Assembly (NCBI RefSeq): GCF_000153465.1
Contig: NZ_CH672387.1
Span: 3,590,628 to 3,654,627 of the forward strand
Direction: 5' to 3'
DNA length: 64,000 nucleotides
Source of the DNA: Aurantimonas manganoxydans SI85-9A1
Lineage (GTDB): Bacteria; Pseudomonadota; Alphaproteobacteria; Rhizobiales; Rhizobiaceae
A program made the translations under genes and the position numbers. Each line of letters starts with the position of its first letter. Positions within the stretch are counted from its first letter, which is position 1. Under the pieces are notes generated by a model. The model was given only the letters and a program-made list of their open reading frames with translations. It did no database searches and was not told the origin of the DNA. Positions 27,126 to 35,898 of the stretch are shown one piece after another.

Positions 27126-27929
27126 TCAAACGGCGGTCGCCGGCATCTTGCGGGCACCGCGCACGCTGCGCAGCCGCAGATGGTGGCGGGCGGTGAAGAC
27201 GGCGTCGGCCTCCATGCCCGGCTCGCGCAGCAGCCATTCCAGATAGGCGTCCGGCACCTCGGCCAAAGCGACGCCCTTGTGGCGGCCGAAGCGCAGCCGC
27301 GCCAGCAGCGCCGGTTCGTGCGAGACCCGCTCGGCCCGCTCCAGAAAATCGTCGACATCGTGGCAGCGCGGCATCAGCGTCGCCGCGATGGTCCGCAAAA
27401 GCACCGCCGTGCAGACCGCGTCGTAGAGCGCGCGGTGCGGATGCAGCCCCTCCAGCATCGGCCGCACCTCGGACAAGTCGAGCGGCACATATTTGACCAG
27501 GCTCTGCAGGCCATGCGCCCGCACCTGCGGAAACGCCCGCAGCGCCAGCTTGTAGGTGCACAGCCAGCGTCCGGTCAGCCGCAGGCGCGAGCGATCGAAG
27601 CTGGCACGCTGGGCGGCATAGAGCCCGGCCGACGCGAAGGGCCGGACCGCCTCGGCGAATGGCGGCGCGCCGTCCAGCATGGCGTCGCTGATCTGGTGGA
27701 CCCTGCGGGCATGCGGATTGATCGCGACGCCGGCGGGATCGCACAAGGTCTGCAGCGGGTTGCCGATCACCCCGGTCGCCAGATCCACGTCGATCGAGCC
27801 GATCTCGATGACCGCGTCATCTTCCAGCCGGTGGCCCGCCGTCTCCACGTCGATGACGCGGACAATCGTCGGCCCGGGCTCAGCGAAAAGCGAGGGCGTG
27901 GTCGGCACGGGCGGGAACAGGTCGGACAT
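27126..27929 (-). CDS. DEDD-type 3'-5' exonuclease (DnaQ-like) with C-terminal DUF3820-like segment
   Basis: A 267-residue nuclease. Exo I is VIDVETAG with the metal-binding Asp and Glu; Exo II is around AQRASFDRSRL (Asp); Exo III is HRALYDAVCTAVLL with the catalytic His and Asp, giving the DEDDh set, although the usual His-Asn before the Exo II Phe-Asp is replaced. The C-terminus (RFGRHKGVALAEVPDAYLEW) matches the DUF3820-like module sometimes fused to such exonucleases. It acts on DNA or RNA 3' ends in the cytoplasm. It precedes the ligase gene on the same strand by 100 bases. Start ATG at 27929. Confidence 0.82.
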   Translation of the reverse strand: MSDLFPPVPTTPSLFAEPGPTIVRVIDVETAGHRLEDDAVIEIGSIDVDLATGVIGNPLQTLCDPAGVAINPHARRVHQISDAMLDGAPPFAEAVRPFASAGLYAAQRASFDRSRLRLTGRWLCTYKLALRAFPQVRAHGLQSLVKYVPLDLSEVRPMLEGLHPHRALYDAVCTAVLLRTIAATLMPRCHDVDDFLERAERVSHEPALLARLRFGRHKGVALAEVPDAYLEWLLREPGMEADAVFTARHHLRLRSVRGARKMPATAV

Positions 27930-28093
27930 CGCCGCCAAGATCGGTCGTCGCGGGCCGGCGCGCAAGGTGGTGCGACCGCCTGTCCGTCTAAGCGGTGCCC
28001 TGCCCGGAGGATGGCGTAGCCGAACACGCGCCGGGCCATGGCGAACCGCCCGATCTTTGCAGGCCGCGAGCGATCTGCTACGACCTCTCGCTC

Positions 28094-28108
28094 TTACGTT
28101 TACGTCAA
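28094..28108. promoter_or_regulatory. Possible MerR/LiuR-type operator (ACGT repeat)
   Basis: TTACGTTTACGTCAA: two ACGT cores six bases apart, read as an imperfect inverted repeat (TTACG ... CGTCAA), in a locally AT-rich spot of the 189-base divergent region between the exonuclease and the flavin oxidoreductase genes. It ends 10 bases before the GTG at 28119. It recalls the ACGT-type boxes of LiuR-like MerR regulators of acyl-CoA metabolism in Alphaproteobacteria; this comparison is from memory. Confidence 0.4.
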
Positions 28109-28118
28109 AATCATAGGT

Positions 28119-29081
28119 GTGATCCTGGCCCTCCCCACGCTTCTCGAAGGTCGCCTGCGGCTGCCGGTCATCGCCGCGCCGCTGTTCATCATCTCGCATC
28201 CGGCGCTGGTCATCGCCCAGGCCAAAGCCGGCATCGTCGGCGCCTTTCCGGCGCTGAACGCCCGGCCGGCGGCCCAGCTCGACGAATGGCTCTGCGAGAT
28301 CGAGGAGGCGCTGGCCGCCCACGACCGCGCGCATCCCGAGCGGCCGGCCGCGCCCTTCGCCGTCAACCAGATCGTCCACCGCTCCAACACGCGGCTGGAG
28401 GAGGATCTCGCCGTCTGCGTCGAGCACAAGGTGCCGATCGTCATCACCTCGCTGGGCGCGCGGCCCGAGGTGAACGAGGCGGTGCATTCCTATGGCGGCA
28501 TTGTGCTGCACGACGTCATCGACGACCGCTTCGCCCGCAAGGCGATCGAGAAGGGCGCCGACGGCCTGATCGCGGTGGCGGCCGGTGCCGGCGGCCATGC
28601 CGGCACCCTGTCGCCCTTCGCGCTGATCCAGGAAATCCGCCAATGGTTCGACGGCCCGGTGTTCCTGTCTGGCGCGATCGCCACCGGCGACGCGGTGCTG
28701 GCCGCGCAAGCCATGGGCGCCGATGGTGGCTATATCGGCTCGGCCTTCATCGCCACCGACGAGGCGCGGGCGGCCGAGGACTACAAGCAGGGTATCGCCC
28801 GTGGCCGGGCGAGCGACATCGTCTATACCGACCTCTTCACGGGCATCCACGGCAACTACCTGCGCGAATCCATCGTGGCCGCCGGCCTCGACCCGGACGC
28901 CCTGCCCGGAAGCGATCCCAGCCAGATGGATTTCGGCGGCAGCGCCAAGCCCAAGGCCTGGAAGGAGATCTGGGGCTCGGGCCAGGGCATCGGCGCGGTG
29001 CGCTCGGTCGGTCCGGCCAGCGACCTGGTCGATCGCCTCGCCACCGAATACGAGGCCGCCAGGCGCCGCATCTGCGGCTGA
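28119..29081 (+). CDS. NAD(P)H-dependent flavin oxidoreductase / nitronate monooxygenase family
   Basis: A 320-residue TIM-barrel FMN enzyme. The N-terminus LRLPVIAAPLFIISHPALVIAQAKAGIVG is the family's first strand and phosphate loop; AVAAGAGGHAG holds the conserved active-site His region; SGAIATGDAVLAAQAMGADGGYIGSAF covers the FMN-phosphate loop and the Gly-Ser of the family. Reported activities are nitronate oxidation and NAD(P)H:quinone or enoyl reduction, and the class here cannot be told. I chose the GTG at 28119, as similarity starts immediately after it; an in-frame ATG at 28038 would put the ACGT-type operator inside the gene. Confidence 0.85.
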   Translation: MILALPTLLEGRLRLPVIAAPLFIISHPALVIAQAKAGIVGAFPALNARPAAQLDEWLCEIEEALAAHDRAHPERPAAPFAVNQIVHRSNTRLEEDLAVCVEHKVPIVITSLGARPEVNEAVHSYGGIVLHDVIDDRFARKAIEKGADGLIAVAAGAGGHAGTLSPFALIQEIRQWFDGPVFLSGAIATGDAVLAAQAMGADGGYIGSAFIATDEARAAEDYKQGIARGRASDIVYTDLFTGIHGNYLRESIVAAGLDPDALPGSDPSQMDFGGSAKPKAWKEIWGSGQGIGAVRSVGPASDLVDRLATEYEAARRRICG

Positions 29082-29222
29082 AACGCTGTCCAAAACCCAC
29101 CGGCGGGTGGCGCATCGCACAATCGTGCCGCGCCGCCGTCCCATGTCGCTTTCCCGCTTGAACCCGACCGCGTTTCCCGCTATCAGGGCGCCGTCCGCGG
29201 ATTTCGATCCGATCCGGACCGT

Positions 29223-29298
29223 GCCGCTTTAGCTCAGTTGGTAGAGCACGTCATTCGTAATGACGGGGTCGCGTGTTCGAGTCACGCAAGCGGCACCA
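29223..29298 (+). tRNA. tRNA-Thr (CGT anticodon)
   Basis: The 76-base cloverleaf folds fully: acceptor GCCGCTT with AAGCGGC (29288-29294), D-arm with TTAGCTCAGTTGGTAGAGC, anticodon stem CGTCA/TGACG around loop TTCGTAA (anticodon CGT at 29256-29258), T-arm GCGTG TTCGAGT CACGC, discriminator A and an encoded CCA at 29296-29298. It decodes ACG. No integrated element abuts its 3' end; the next gene is a diguanylate cyclase 232 bases away. Confidence 0.97.
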
Positions 29299-29530
29299 TT
29301 TCTTCCCTTCAAATCTACGATGCCTGATATGCTGCCGATGCTTGTCGCGGGGCAGCAAGCGGCTGTCCGGCATCAGCGCCTCGGCGCTACCACGCGGCAC
29401 GCCGCGCCGCGACACCGCGCATGTCGTTGATGTCGCTGTCCCGCGACAGCAATCCGCGTCCACGCCGCAACATCCCGTAAACGACTGTTGTGATATCGAA
29501 CTGTCATCGTCACAACGATCAGAATGGCTG

Positions 29531-30697
29531 ATGCTGCGTCACACCGAGCCCGTCGAGGTCTATAAAGCTCTGGTCGCGGCGCTGGCCGACAATCTTCTGC
29601 CCATCGCCGCGATCGGCGCGACATTCTTCAGCATCGGCTTCTACGCCTATCTCGAAACTGGCGCCGTCGGGGCGCTCGCCATCACGGTCTTCGGGGTCGT
29701 GGCCTCGATCGGCAAGGCGCTGTTCATCCTGTTCCATCGACGGATCATCGCCCGGCGTGAGCCCACGCTCTGTGACATCCGAAAATTCGAAGCCGGACAC
29801 GCGATCACGACGTGGTGCATGGCCGCGCCGATGGGCGCGCTGGGCGCGTTGCTGTTCTCCCTGCCCGACCTGTCGCTGCATGTCGTTGCGACGGCGCTGG
29901 TGTTCGGCTACTGCGCCGGCGTCGCAACCCGGATCTCGGTGCGTCCGAAGATCGCAACGGGGGCGGTGCTCCTGACGGCGGCCCCGGCGATCGCCTCGGC
30001 GGCGTTCCACATCGAGGATGCCCGGCTTCTCACCGGCGCCGTGTTCCTGATGTTCCTGATCAGCGCGCTTGAAACCATCGCGCATCTCCACCGCAGTGCC
30101 TGCCGCCTGATCACCATGCGCCTGCAGATGGCAACGCTGGCACGGCGCGATCCGCTGACCGAACTCTCCAACCGTCTCGGGCTGCGCGAAGCGTACGACG
30201 CCCTGCCCCGGGAGGATCGCAGCCGGGTCGCCGTTCACGTCTTCGATCTCGATGGCTTCAAGGCGGTGAACGACGCCTTCGGGCATGCCACCGGGGACCG
30301 GCTCCTGCAGGAGGTGGCCGGCCGCCTGCGTCGGATCGTCGGACAGGGGGACATCGTCGCCCGCATCGGCGGCGACGAGTTCGTGGTCGTCCAGCCCGGC
30401 CTCAAGGATCCGGCAGCCCCGGACGCGCTCGCCCAGCGCATTCACGCCGGCCTGAGCGAAGCTTATCGGATCGACGGCGGGCAGACGATCCGGGTGGGCC
30501 TCAGCCTCGGCTACAGTATCGCATCGTCTGACACCGCCTCCCTCGACGCGCTGCTTCGCGACGCCGATGCGACCTCCTACGCGGTCAAGCGGGACGGCGG
30601 CGGTTTTCGCGCGCATCGCGAGGGCTCGCGCAGCATGCCGCAGAGCTTGCCGACCGATGCGATCGTGGCCGGACCGCAGGCGGTCGCGACGGCCTGA
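29531..30697 (+). CDS. Membrane-anchored GGDEF diguanylate cyclase
   Basis: A 388-residue inner-membrane signalling enzyme that would make cyclic di-GMP. Residues about 20-195 hold six hydrophobic helices in an MHYT/MASE-like, unnamed sensor region (AAIGATFFSIGFYAYLE; VVATALVFGYCAGVATRI). The GGDEF domain spans about 210-370: RRDPLTELSNRLGL, VFDLDGFKAVNDAFGHATGD (metal Asp) and the intact signature RIGGDEFVV. The product-inhibition RxxD site five residues before the signature appears to be absent (VGQGDIVARIGGDEF). The ATG at 29531 gives a short cytoplasmic lead before the first helix. Standalone, downstream of tRNA-Thr. Confidence 0.88.
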   Translation: MLRHTEPVEVYKALVAALADNLLPIAAIGATFFSIGFYAYLETGAVGALAITVFGVVASIGKALFILFHRRIIARREPTLCDIRKFEAGHAITTWCMAAPMGALGALLFSLPDLSLHVVATALVFGYCAGVATRISVRPKIATGAVLLTAAPAIASAAFHIEDARLLTGAVFLMFLISALETIAHLHRSACRLITMRLQMATLARRDPLTELSNRLGLREAYDALPREDRSRVAVHVFDLDGFKAVNDAFGHATGDRLLQEVAGRLRRIVGQGDIVARIGGDEFVVVQPGLKDPAAPDALAQRIHAGLSEAYRIDGGQTIRVGLSLGYSIASSDTASLDALLRDADATSYAVKRDGGGFRAHREGSRSMPQSLPTDAIVAGPQAVATA

Positions 30698-30836
30698 CGG
30701 GCCCCCGCTCACGCAGACCCGCGTTCGAGAGAGCGGGCGGTCGTGCAATCGCGGGCCGCGCCCATCTCATGGCCTGCCGGAAAGACCGCCACAGGCCTTT
30801 CCAAGCGCAACGCAGGCTATCGCCCACGCGGCGCGA

Positions 30837-31196
30837 TCATCCCCGCGCACCGCCGCCGGCCGGCCGACCCTCGACCACCGGCACCGGGGACGGCTGGGCG
30901 CGGCGCGACCAGCTGCGGGGCTTGGGACTGGCCATCCGCTGACCGAACAATTCGGTGGAGAAGGGTTCCGGCGTCCACAGCGCGCGGCGCAGGGCGTCGG
31001 CTTCGGCGCGCTCGGCCTCGATGCGGTTCCAGCGGGGTTCGTCCACCGGCTCCGCCGCTGTCACCGGGTTGCGCGCGGCCATGATCAGGTTGGCCTCGGC
31101 CCAGTGTTCATGCTCGCGCCCGGTCGGCCGGCCCTCGCGTTCCCAGATTTCATAGGCCAGCCTGCGCACGGCCTCCGCGTCGTCGATCCTGACCAT
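30837..31196 (-). CDS. DUF2934-domain protein
   Basis: A 119-residue small soluble protein. The N-terminal half has the DUF2934 pattern AVRRLAYEIWEREGRPTGREHEHWAEANLIM, a helical pair common in rhizobial proteins, often stress-linked. The remaining sequence is low-complexity, basic and rich in Pro, Arg and Gly (SWSRRAQPSPVPVVEG). No function is known. The ATG at 31196 has TTTGGAGACG upstream on the minus strand, a reasonable ribosome-binding site, and was preferred to an upstream ATG in the same frame. Confidence 0.75.
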   Translation of the reverse strand: MVRIDDAEAVRRLAYEIWEREGRPTGREHEHWAEANLIMAARNPVTAAEPVDEPRWNRIEAERAEADALRRALWTPEPFSTELFGQRMASPKPRSWSRRAQPSPVPVVEGRPAGGGARG

Positions 31197-31476
31197 GTCT
31201 CGTCTCCAAACATTTTGAAACGGAACTAGGATTCGCATTCAGCGAAGCAGGAGACTGCGACAGGGAAATGACGTTAGCCGCACATTCATCCGACCTGCGA
31301 CGCGGAACCTGCAACATCTGTCGAGACGTCCCGGCCGCCGGACCCGCAAAGGGTTCGACGCGCGGCCACCGACATGACCGACATAGGGCCGCACATGTCG
31401 CCGGGAAGCCTGGCCGCCCAGAAACCTTGCGCGGCCAGGCGTGCATCGTCCACCCCGTTTCCAGGGGAGAGCGGCG

Positions 31477-32163
31477 TCAGGCCGAGGCTGGCCGCAGGGT
31501 CGAAACGACGTCGCCGAGCGCGTCGAGGCGATCCACGACCGCATCCGCGCCGAGAGCGTCGGCGGCGATGCTCGTATAACCGCCCCGCAGGACCACGACC
31601 GCCATGCCGGCGGCCTTCGCGGCGGCCACGTCGTTCTCGCTGTCGCCGACAAAGACGACCTGGCCGACGGCGAGGCCCAGGCGCTCGCAGGCCAAAAGCA
31701 ACAGGCCCGGCTCCGGCTTCTTCGCCGGGCCGGCATCGCCGCCGACCACCACCTGCATCAGTTCCGACAGGCCGAAATGGCTGAGGATCTCGCGCGTCGC
31801 GGCTTCGGGCTTGTTCGTGACGACACCGATCGGGGTGCCGGCGTCGACCAGGGCGCGGGTCGCCTCGCTGGCGCCGGCGGTCAGCGTCGTCAACTCGGTG
31901 GCACGCGGCTCGTAGATCGCCAGGAAGCGCGCGACCACGCGTTCGCGCTCGGCCGGGTCGATGCTCTTGCCGAGTCCCTCCCAGGCGCGCTCGATGAGCA
32001 CCGGCACGCCGCGGCCGACCATGCGGGTCACCGCCTCCAGCGTGAAGGGCGGCTCGCCATAGCTTGCCAGCGTCTCGTTCAGCGCGGCGTGGATGTCGGG
32101 GGCAGAATCGACGAGGGTGCCGTCGAGATCGAAGAGGACCGCCTGCGGCCAGCGTCCGGCCAT
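31477..32163 (-). CDS. gph: Phosphoglycolate phosphatase-type HAD hydrolase
   Basis: A 228-residue HAD phosphatase. Motif I is LFDLDGTLVDSAPDIH (nucleophile Asp and acid Asp), the C1 cap follows (AVTRMVGRGVPVLIERA), motif II is VVTNK, motif III the Lys in AKKPEPGLL, and motif IV VGDSENDVAAAKAAG. The length and cap sequence are those of Gph, which clears 2-phosphoglycolate from DNA repair and oxygenase chemistry. It is the last gene of a leftward run; its ATG overlaps the stop of the thioredoxin-like gene (TGATG), so a role on another phosphorylated intermediate in that locus is possible. Confidence 0.85.
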   Translation of the reverse strand: MAGRWPQAVLFDLDGTLVDSAPDIHAALNETLASYGEPPFTLEAVTRMVGRGVPVLIERAWEGLGKSIDPAERERVVARFLAIYEPRATELTTLTAGASEATRALVDAGTPIGVVTNKPEAATREILSHFGLSELMQVVVGGDAGPAKKPEPGLLLLACERLGLAVGQVVFVGDSENDVAAAKAAGMAVVVLRGGYTSIAADALGADAVVDRLDALGDVVSTLRPASA

Positions 32164-32720
32164 CAGACGGTTTCCTTCCATTTGATCGAACAGCCGATGG
32201 AGGGGATCTGCTCGGCCGGGCCCTTGCCGGTCTCGGCGACCTGGCGCATGGCGTCGAAGAGATCGCGCGCCGTGCCCTCGGGCGCGACGACCTTGCGCGA
32301 GGCATCGATGCGGCCGCGATATTGCAAGCCGAGATCGCCGTTGAAGCCGAAGAAATCCGGCGTGCAGACCGCGCCATAGGCCCGGGCGACGCTCTGGTCC
32401 TCGTCGTAGAGATACGGGAACGGGAAATCGTGCTGGCGGGCGAAATCCTGCATCCGCTCGAAGGAATCGTCGGGGAAGCGCTCGGCATCGTTGGAGGAGA
32501 TCGCCACCGTGCCGATGCCCAGCTCCGCCAGTTCGGCCGCGTCGCGCACCAGCCGCTCGATCATCGCCTTCACATAGGGGCAGTGATTGCAGATGAAGGC
32601 GACCAGCAGGCCGTTCTCGCGCTTGTGGTCGAAGATGCGATGCTGCTTGCCGTCGACGCCGATGAGTTCGGCGTCGATCGCCTTCCAGCCGAAGTCGCAG
32701 ATCGATGGCTGTGCGGCCAT
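32163..32720 (-). CDS. Thioredoxin-family (AhpC/TSA-like) protein
   Basis: A 185-residue protein with a thioredoxin fold. The active-site equivalent is ICNHCPYVKAMIERL, a CxxC motif (Cys-Asn-His-Cys), near residue 45. After it come GIGTVAISSNDAERFPDDSFERM and the cis-Pro loop YGAVCTPDFFGFNG, the pattern of the alkyl hydroperoxide reductase/thiol-specific antioxidant relatives. No signal peptide, so cytoplasmic. It overlaps gph by one base and follows the SDR gene by 83 bases, so it is likely cotranscribed; its link with the catabolic genes is unknown. Confidence 0.88.
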   Translation of the reverse strand: MAAQPSICDFGWKAIDAELIGVDGKQHRIFDHKRENGLLVAFICNHCPYVKAMIERLVRDAAELAELGIGTVAISSNDAERFPDDSFERMQDFARQHDFPFPYLYDEDQSVARAYGAVCTPDFFGFNGDLGLQYRGRIDASRKVVAPEGTARDLFDAMRQVAETGKGPAEQIPSIGCSIKWKETV

Positions 32721-32803
32721 GGTTCGTCCTTCTCGCTTCGGGCGCCCGCCCGAGACCTAGGGGAAACGCGCCGGAAAATCGAGTCGGACCACCGGCCGGC
32801 GGT

Positions 32804-33589
32804 TCAGATCGCCGTCAGGCCGCCATCGACGGGAATGGCCGCGCCGGTCATGAAGCCATTGGCCGGGTCGGCCGCAAACAGCACCGCCGTCACCACCTCG
32901 TCGATCTCGGCGAGCCGGCGCATCGGAATGCCGCGGACGATCTTCTGCTCGGCCTCGCTCGGCTCCGTCGCACCGGCCAGCGATCCCGGCGCACCCAGCA
33001 CCATGGCAGTGCGGGCAAAGGACGGGCAGACGGCGTTGATGCGCAGGCCGCGGCTGGCGTTTTCGGCGGCGGCGGATTTCGTCAGGCCGATCACGCCGTG
33101 CTTTGCGGCGGCATAGACCGACAGAAGCGGCGCCCCGCCGAGCCCCGCCACCGAGGCGACGTTGACGATCGCAGCCTTGGTGCCGTCGCGGGCAAAGCGC
33201 GCATTCATCGCCGCGATCTGGTGCTTCATGGCGAAGAACACCCCCATCAAATCGACGGCGATCACCCGCTCGGCCTCTTCGGCGCTGATCTCCTGCAGCC
33301 GCCTGTATTCATGGGCGATGCCGGCATTGTTGATGGCGATGTCGAGGCCGCAGAAACGCTCGGTCGCCAGATCCACGAGCGCCGATGCCGTCGCCTCGCG
33401 CGAGACGTCGCCGGCCAGCGTCGCGATGTCCGTGCCGGTGAGTTCGGCGGCGAGGGCTTCGAGCGAGCCTTCGTCCCGATCGGTGAGGACCAGCCGCGCC
33501 CCTTCGGCGGCGAGCGCCGTGGCGATCGAGCGGCCGAAACCGCCGGCCGCTCCCGAAACGAGAACCGCCCTGCCCGCAAAGCGCGCCAT
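32804..33589 (-). CDS. SDR-family oxidoreductase
   Basis: A 261-residue classical short-chain dehydrogenase. The cofactor loop is VSGAAGGFGRSI, with an Asp at the end of strand 2 (LTDRDEGS) that favours NAD(H). The catalytic set is NNAG, Ser in NVASVAGLGG, and SVYAAAKHGVIG (Tyr-x3-Lys). The end DEVVTAVLFAADPANGFMTGAAIPVDGG is typical. It probably oxidises a 3-hydroxyacyl-CoA or another alcohol in the surrounding acyl-CoA pathway. Its ATG overlaps the kinase gene's stop by one base (TGATG), which couples the two. Confidence 0.87.
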   Translation of the reverse strand: MARFAGRAVLVSGAAGGFGRSIATALAAEGARLVLTDRDEGSLEALAAELTGTDIATLAGDVSREATASALVDLATERFCGLDIAINNAGIAHEYRRLQEISAEEAERVIAVDLMGVFFAMKHQIAAMNARFARDGTKAAIVNVASVAGLGGAPLLSVYAAAKHGVIGLTKSAAAENASRGLRINAVCPSFARTAMVLGAPGSLAGATEPSEAEQKIVRGIPMRRLAEIDEVVTAVLFAADPANGFMTGAAIPVDGGLTAI

Positions 33590-34635
33590 CAGGCTTCCTT
33601 CTCGATCAGGTCGATTGCGAGCTGCGCCAGGACCGGCACGTTGCGGCCATAGACCTTGGCCTTCTCCGGATTGGAGGCATTGCCCTGGGTGTAGCGCTTG
33701 AAGACGCCCTGCAGGATCGCCGCGAGCCGGAAGAAGGAGAAGGCGACATAGAACGGCCAGTGGTCGATGCCGTCGATGCCGCGCCGCTCGCAATAGCGCG
33801 CCACATACTGCTCCTCGGTCGGAATGCCGAGGGCGGTCCGGTCGAGGTCGCCCAGCCCCTTGAAGGAGCCGGCATTGGGCAGGCGCCACTGCATGCACTG
33901 GTAGGACAGATCGGCCAGCGGGTGGCCGAGGGTCGACAATTCCCAGTCGAGAACCGCCAGGATCGTCGGCTCATTCTTGGCGAAGATCATGTTGTCGAGA
34001 CGGAAATCGCCATGGACGAGGCCGGACGCGCCGTCATCGGGCGGCAGGTTCTTCTCCAGCCAGGCGATCAGCTCGTCCATCGCCGGGATCGGGTCGATTT
34101 TCGACTGCCGGTACTGCTCGGTCCAGCGCGAGAGCTGGCGCTCGAAATAGCTTCCCGGCCGGCCGAAATCGGCGAGACCCACCGAATCCACATCCACCGA
34201 ATGCAGCGCCGCCAGCGCGGCATTCATGGCGTCGTAGATCGCCCCGCGTTCCTCGGGGGTGGCGATTTCCGGCAGGGCCGGGTCCCAGAAGATGCGGCCG
34301 TCGCAATGCTCCATGACGAAGAAGGTCCGGCCGAGCGGCGACTGGCTCTGCGTCGCCAGATGCAGCATGCGCGGCACCGGCACGTTGCTGCCGGCGAGCG
34401 CCTGCATGACGCGGAACTCGCGGTCCACCTGATGGGCGGATTTCAGCAATTCGCCCGGCGGCTTGGCGCGCAGGACATAGGTGCCGCTCTCGGCGTCGAG
34501 CCTCCAGGTGGGGTTCGACTGCCCCGCCTGGAACTTGACCATCCGTTCGAGCCCGTGGAAGCCCTCCACATGCTCTTCCAGATACTGGCCGAGCGCCGCT
34601 TCGTCGATCGTCCGGTCGTCGCCGTCAGTCGTCAT
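33589..34635 (-). CDS. APH-type phosphotransferase, LvaA/ACAD10-11 kinase-domain-like
   Basis: A 348-residue aminoglycoside-phosphotransferase-fold kinase. The N-lobe has the glycine-loop-like FQAGQSNPTWRLD and the Lys of YVLRAKPPGELL; the C-lobe has the catalytic loop LVHGDFRLDNMIF (Brenner motif) and the metal-binding VLDWELSTLG. The segments FQAGQSNPTWRL, HQVDREFRVMQAL and LADLSYQCMQWRLP are those of the kinase domain of ACAD10/ACAD11 and of LvaA, which phosphorylate the 4-hydroxyl of 4-hydroxyacyl-CoA. I infer the same reaction here. Coupled to the SDR by TGATG and 10 bases after the thiolase gene. The ATG at 34635 is fixed by homology. Confidence 0.85.
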   Translation of the reverse strand: MTTDGDDRTIDEAALGQYLEEHVEGFHGLERMVKFQAGQSNPTWRLDAESGTYVLRAKPPGELLKSAHQVDREFRVMQALAGSNVPVPRMLHLATQSQSPLGRTFFVMEHCDGRIFWDPALPEIATPEERGAIYDAMNAALAALHSVDVDSVGLADFGRPGSYFERQLSRWTEQYRQSKIDPIPAMDELIAWLEKNLPPDDGASGLVHGDFRLDNMIFAKNEPTILAVLDWELSTLGHPLADLSYQCMQWRLPNAGSFKGLGDLDRTALGIPTEEQYVARYCERRGIDGIDHWPFYVAFSFFRLAAILQGVFKRYTQGNASNPEKAKVYGRNVPVLAQLAIDLIEKEA

Positions 34636-34645
34636 CGTGCGCCTT

Positions 34646-35848
34646 TCACAGGACCTCGAAGAGGCCGGCCGCGCCCATGCCGCCGCCGACACACATGGTC
34701 ACGACGACCCAGCGCACGCCGCGCCGCCGGCCCTCGATGAGCGCGTGGCCGGCCATGCGGGCGCCGGACATGCCGTAGGGATGGCCGATCGAGATCGCGC
34801 CGCCGTCGACGTTGAGGATTTCGCCGGAAATGCCGAGCTTGTCGCGGCAATAGATCGCCTGGGAGGCGAAGGCCTCGTTCAGCTCCCACAGGCCGATGTC
34901 GCCGATCTTCAGGCCGTTCTTCTCCAGAAGCTTGGGCACCGCGAAAACCGGGCCGATACCCATCTCGTCCGGGTCGCAGCCGGCGACCGCGATGCCGGCA
35001 TAGCGGCCGAGCGGCTGCAGGCCGCGGCGCTCAGCGTCGCGGGCTTCCATCAGCACCGCGGCGGAGGCGCCATCGGAGAGCTGCGAGGCGTTGCCGGCGG
35101 TGATGAAGCGCCCTTCGGCGACCTCCTGGCCGTCCTTGAAGACCGGATTCAGCTTCTCGAGATCGGCGAGCGTCGTCTGCGGCCGGTTGCCCTCGTCGCG
35201 ATCAATGGTGACCTCGCGATCGGAGATCTCGCCGGTCTCGCGATCCTTGACCTTCATGGTCACGGTCATCGGCACGATCTCGTTGTCGTAGCGGCCGGCC
35301 TGTTGGGCTGCGGCCGTGCGCTGCTGCGACTGCAGCGCGAAGGCGTCCTGGTCCTCGCGCGAGATACCATAGCGGTCGGCGACGATCTCGGCGGTCTCCA
35401 GCATCGACATGTAGAGGTCGGGCCGGTGCTCGCGCAGCCAGGGATCGGCGGCGCGGAGCATGTTCATCTTGTCGTTCTGGACCAGCGACACCGATTCCAG
35501 CCCGCCGCCGACCGCCACGGTCATGTTGTCCTGGACGATCTGCTTGGCGGCGATGGCGATGCCCATCAGGCCGGAGGCGCATTGCCGGTCCACCGACATG
35601 CCGGCGACCTGCGTCGGCAGGCCGGCGCGCAGCGCGCACTGGCGGGCGATATTGGTGCCGGTCGAGCCCTGCTGCAGGGCCGCGCCCATCACCACGTCCT
35701 CGATCTCGGCCGGATCGACGCCGGCGCGCTCGACCGCGTGGCGGATGGCGTGCCCGCCCAGCGCCTGGGCCTGGGTGTCGTTGAAGGCGCCGCGATAGGC
35801 CTTGCCGATCGGCGTGCGGGCCGTCGAGACGATGACCGCTTCTCTCAT
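34646..35848 (-). CDS. Acetyl-CoA C-acyltransferase (thiolase)
   Basis: A 400-residue thiolase. It begins [20 protein letters not shown]. The catalytic triad is complete: nucleophile Cys in [14 protein letters not shown], the His in [14 protein letters not shown], and the second Cys in [10 protein letters not shown]; the NEAFA motif is also present. It would cleave a 3-ketoacyl-CoA to acetyl-CoA or propionyl-CoA and a shorter acyl-CoA in the cytoplasm. Degradative rather than biosynthetic direction is suggested by the dehydrogenase, hydratase and kinase genes around it. Start ATG 35848 with GAGGGAAC upstream. Confidence 0.93.
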   Translation of the reverse strand: MREAVIVSTARTPIGKAYRGAFNDTQAQALGGHAIRHAVERAGVDPAEIEDVVMGAALQQGSTGTNIARQCALRAGLPTQVAGMSVDRQCASGLMGIAIAAKQIVQDNMTVAVGGGLESVSLVQNDKMNMLRAADPWLREHRPDLYMSMLETAEIVADRYGISREDQDAFALQSQQRTAAAQQAGRYDNEIVPMTVTMKVKDRETGEISDREVTIDRDEGNRPQTTLADLEKLNPVFKDGQEVAEGRFITAGNASQLSDGASAAVLMEARDAERRGLQPLGRYAGIAVAGCDPDEMGIGPVFAVPKLLEKNGLKIGDIGLWELNEAFASQAIYCRDKLGISGEILNVDGGAISIGHPYGMSGARMAGHALIEGRRRGVRWVVVTMCVGGGMGAAGLFEVL

Positions 35849-35898
35849 GGGTTTGGTGTTCCCTCGGTTGGTGCGCGCGTATGGTGGTGTGCGTCGGC

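Noticed and set aside
29096-29110. CCCACC-GGC-GGGTGG hairpin after the flavin oxidoreductase gene
   Set aside because: The T run that would make it a terminator is on the minus strand, where no nearby gene ends.
29251-29463. Minus-strand frame ending in a DSNTRPRHYE-type sequence
   Set aside because: It is the antisense translation of the tRNA-Thr gene, a known recurrent annotation artefact.
29223-29531. Integrated element at the 3' end of tRNA-Thr
   Set aside because: No integrase, no direct repeat of the tRNA end and no shift in composition was seen.
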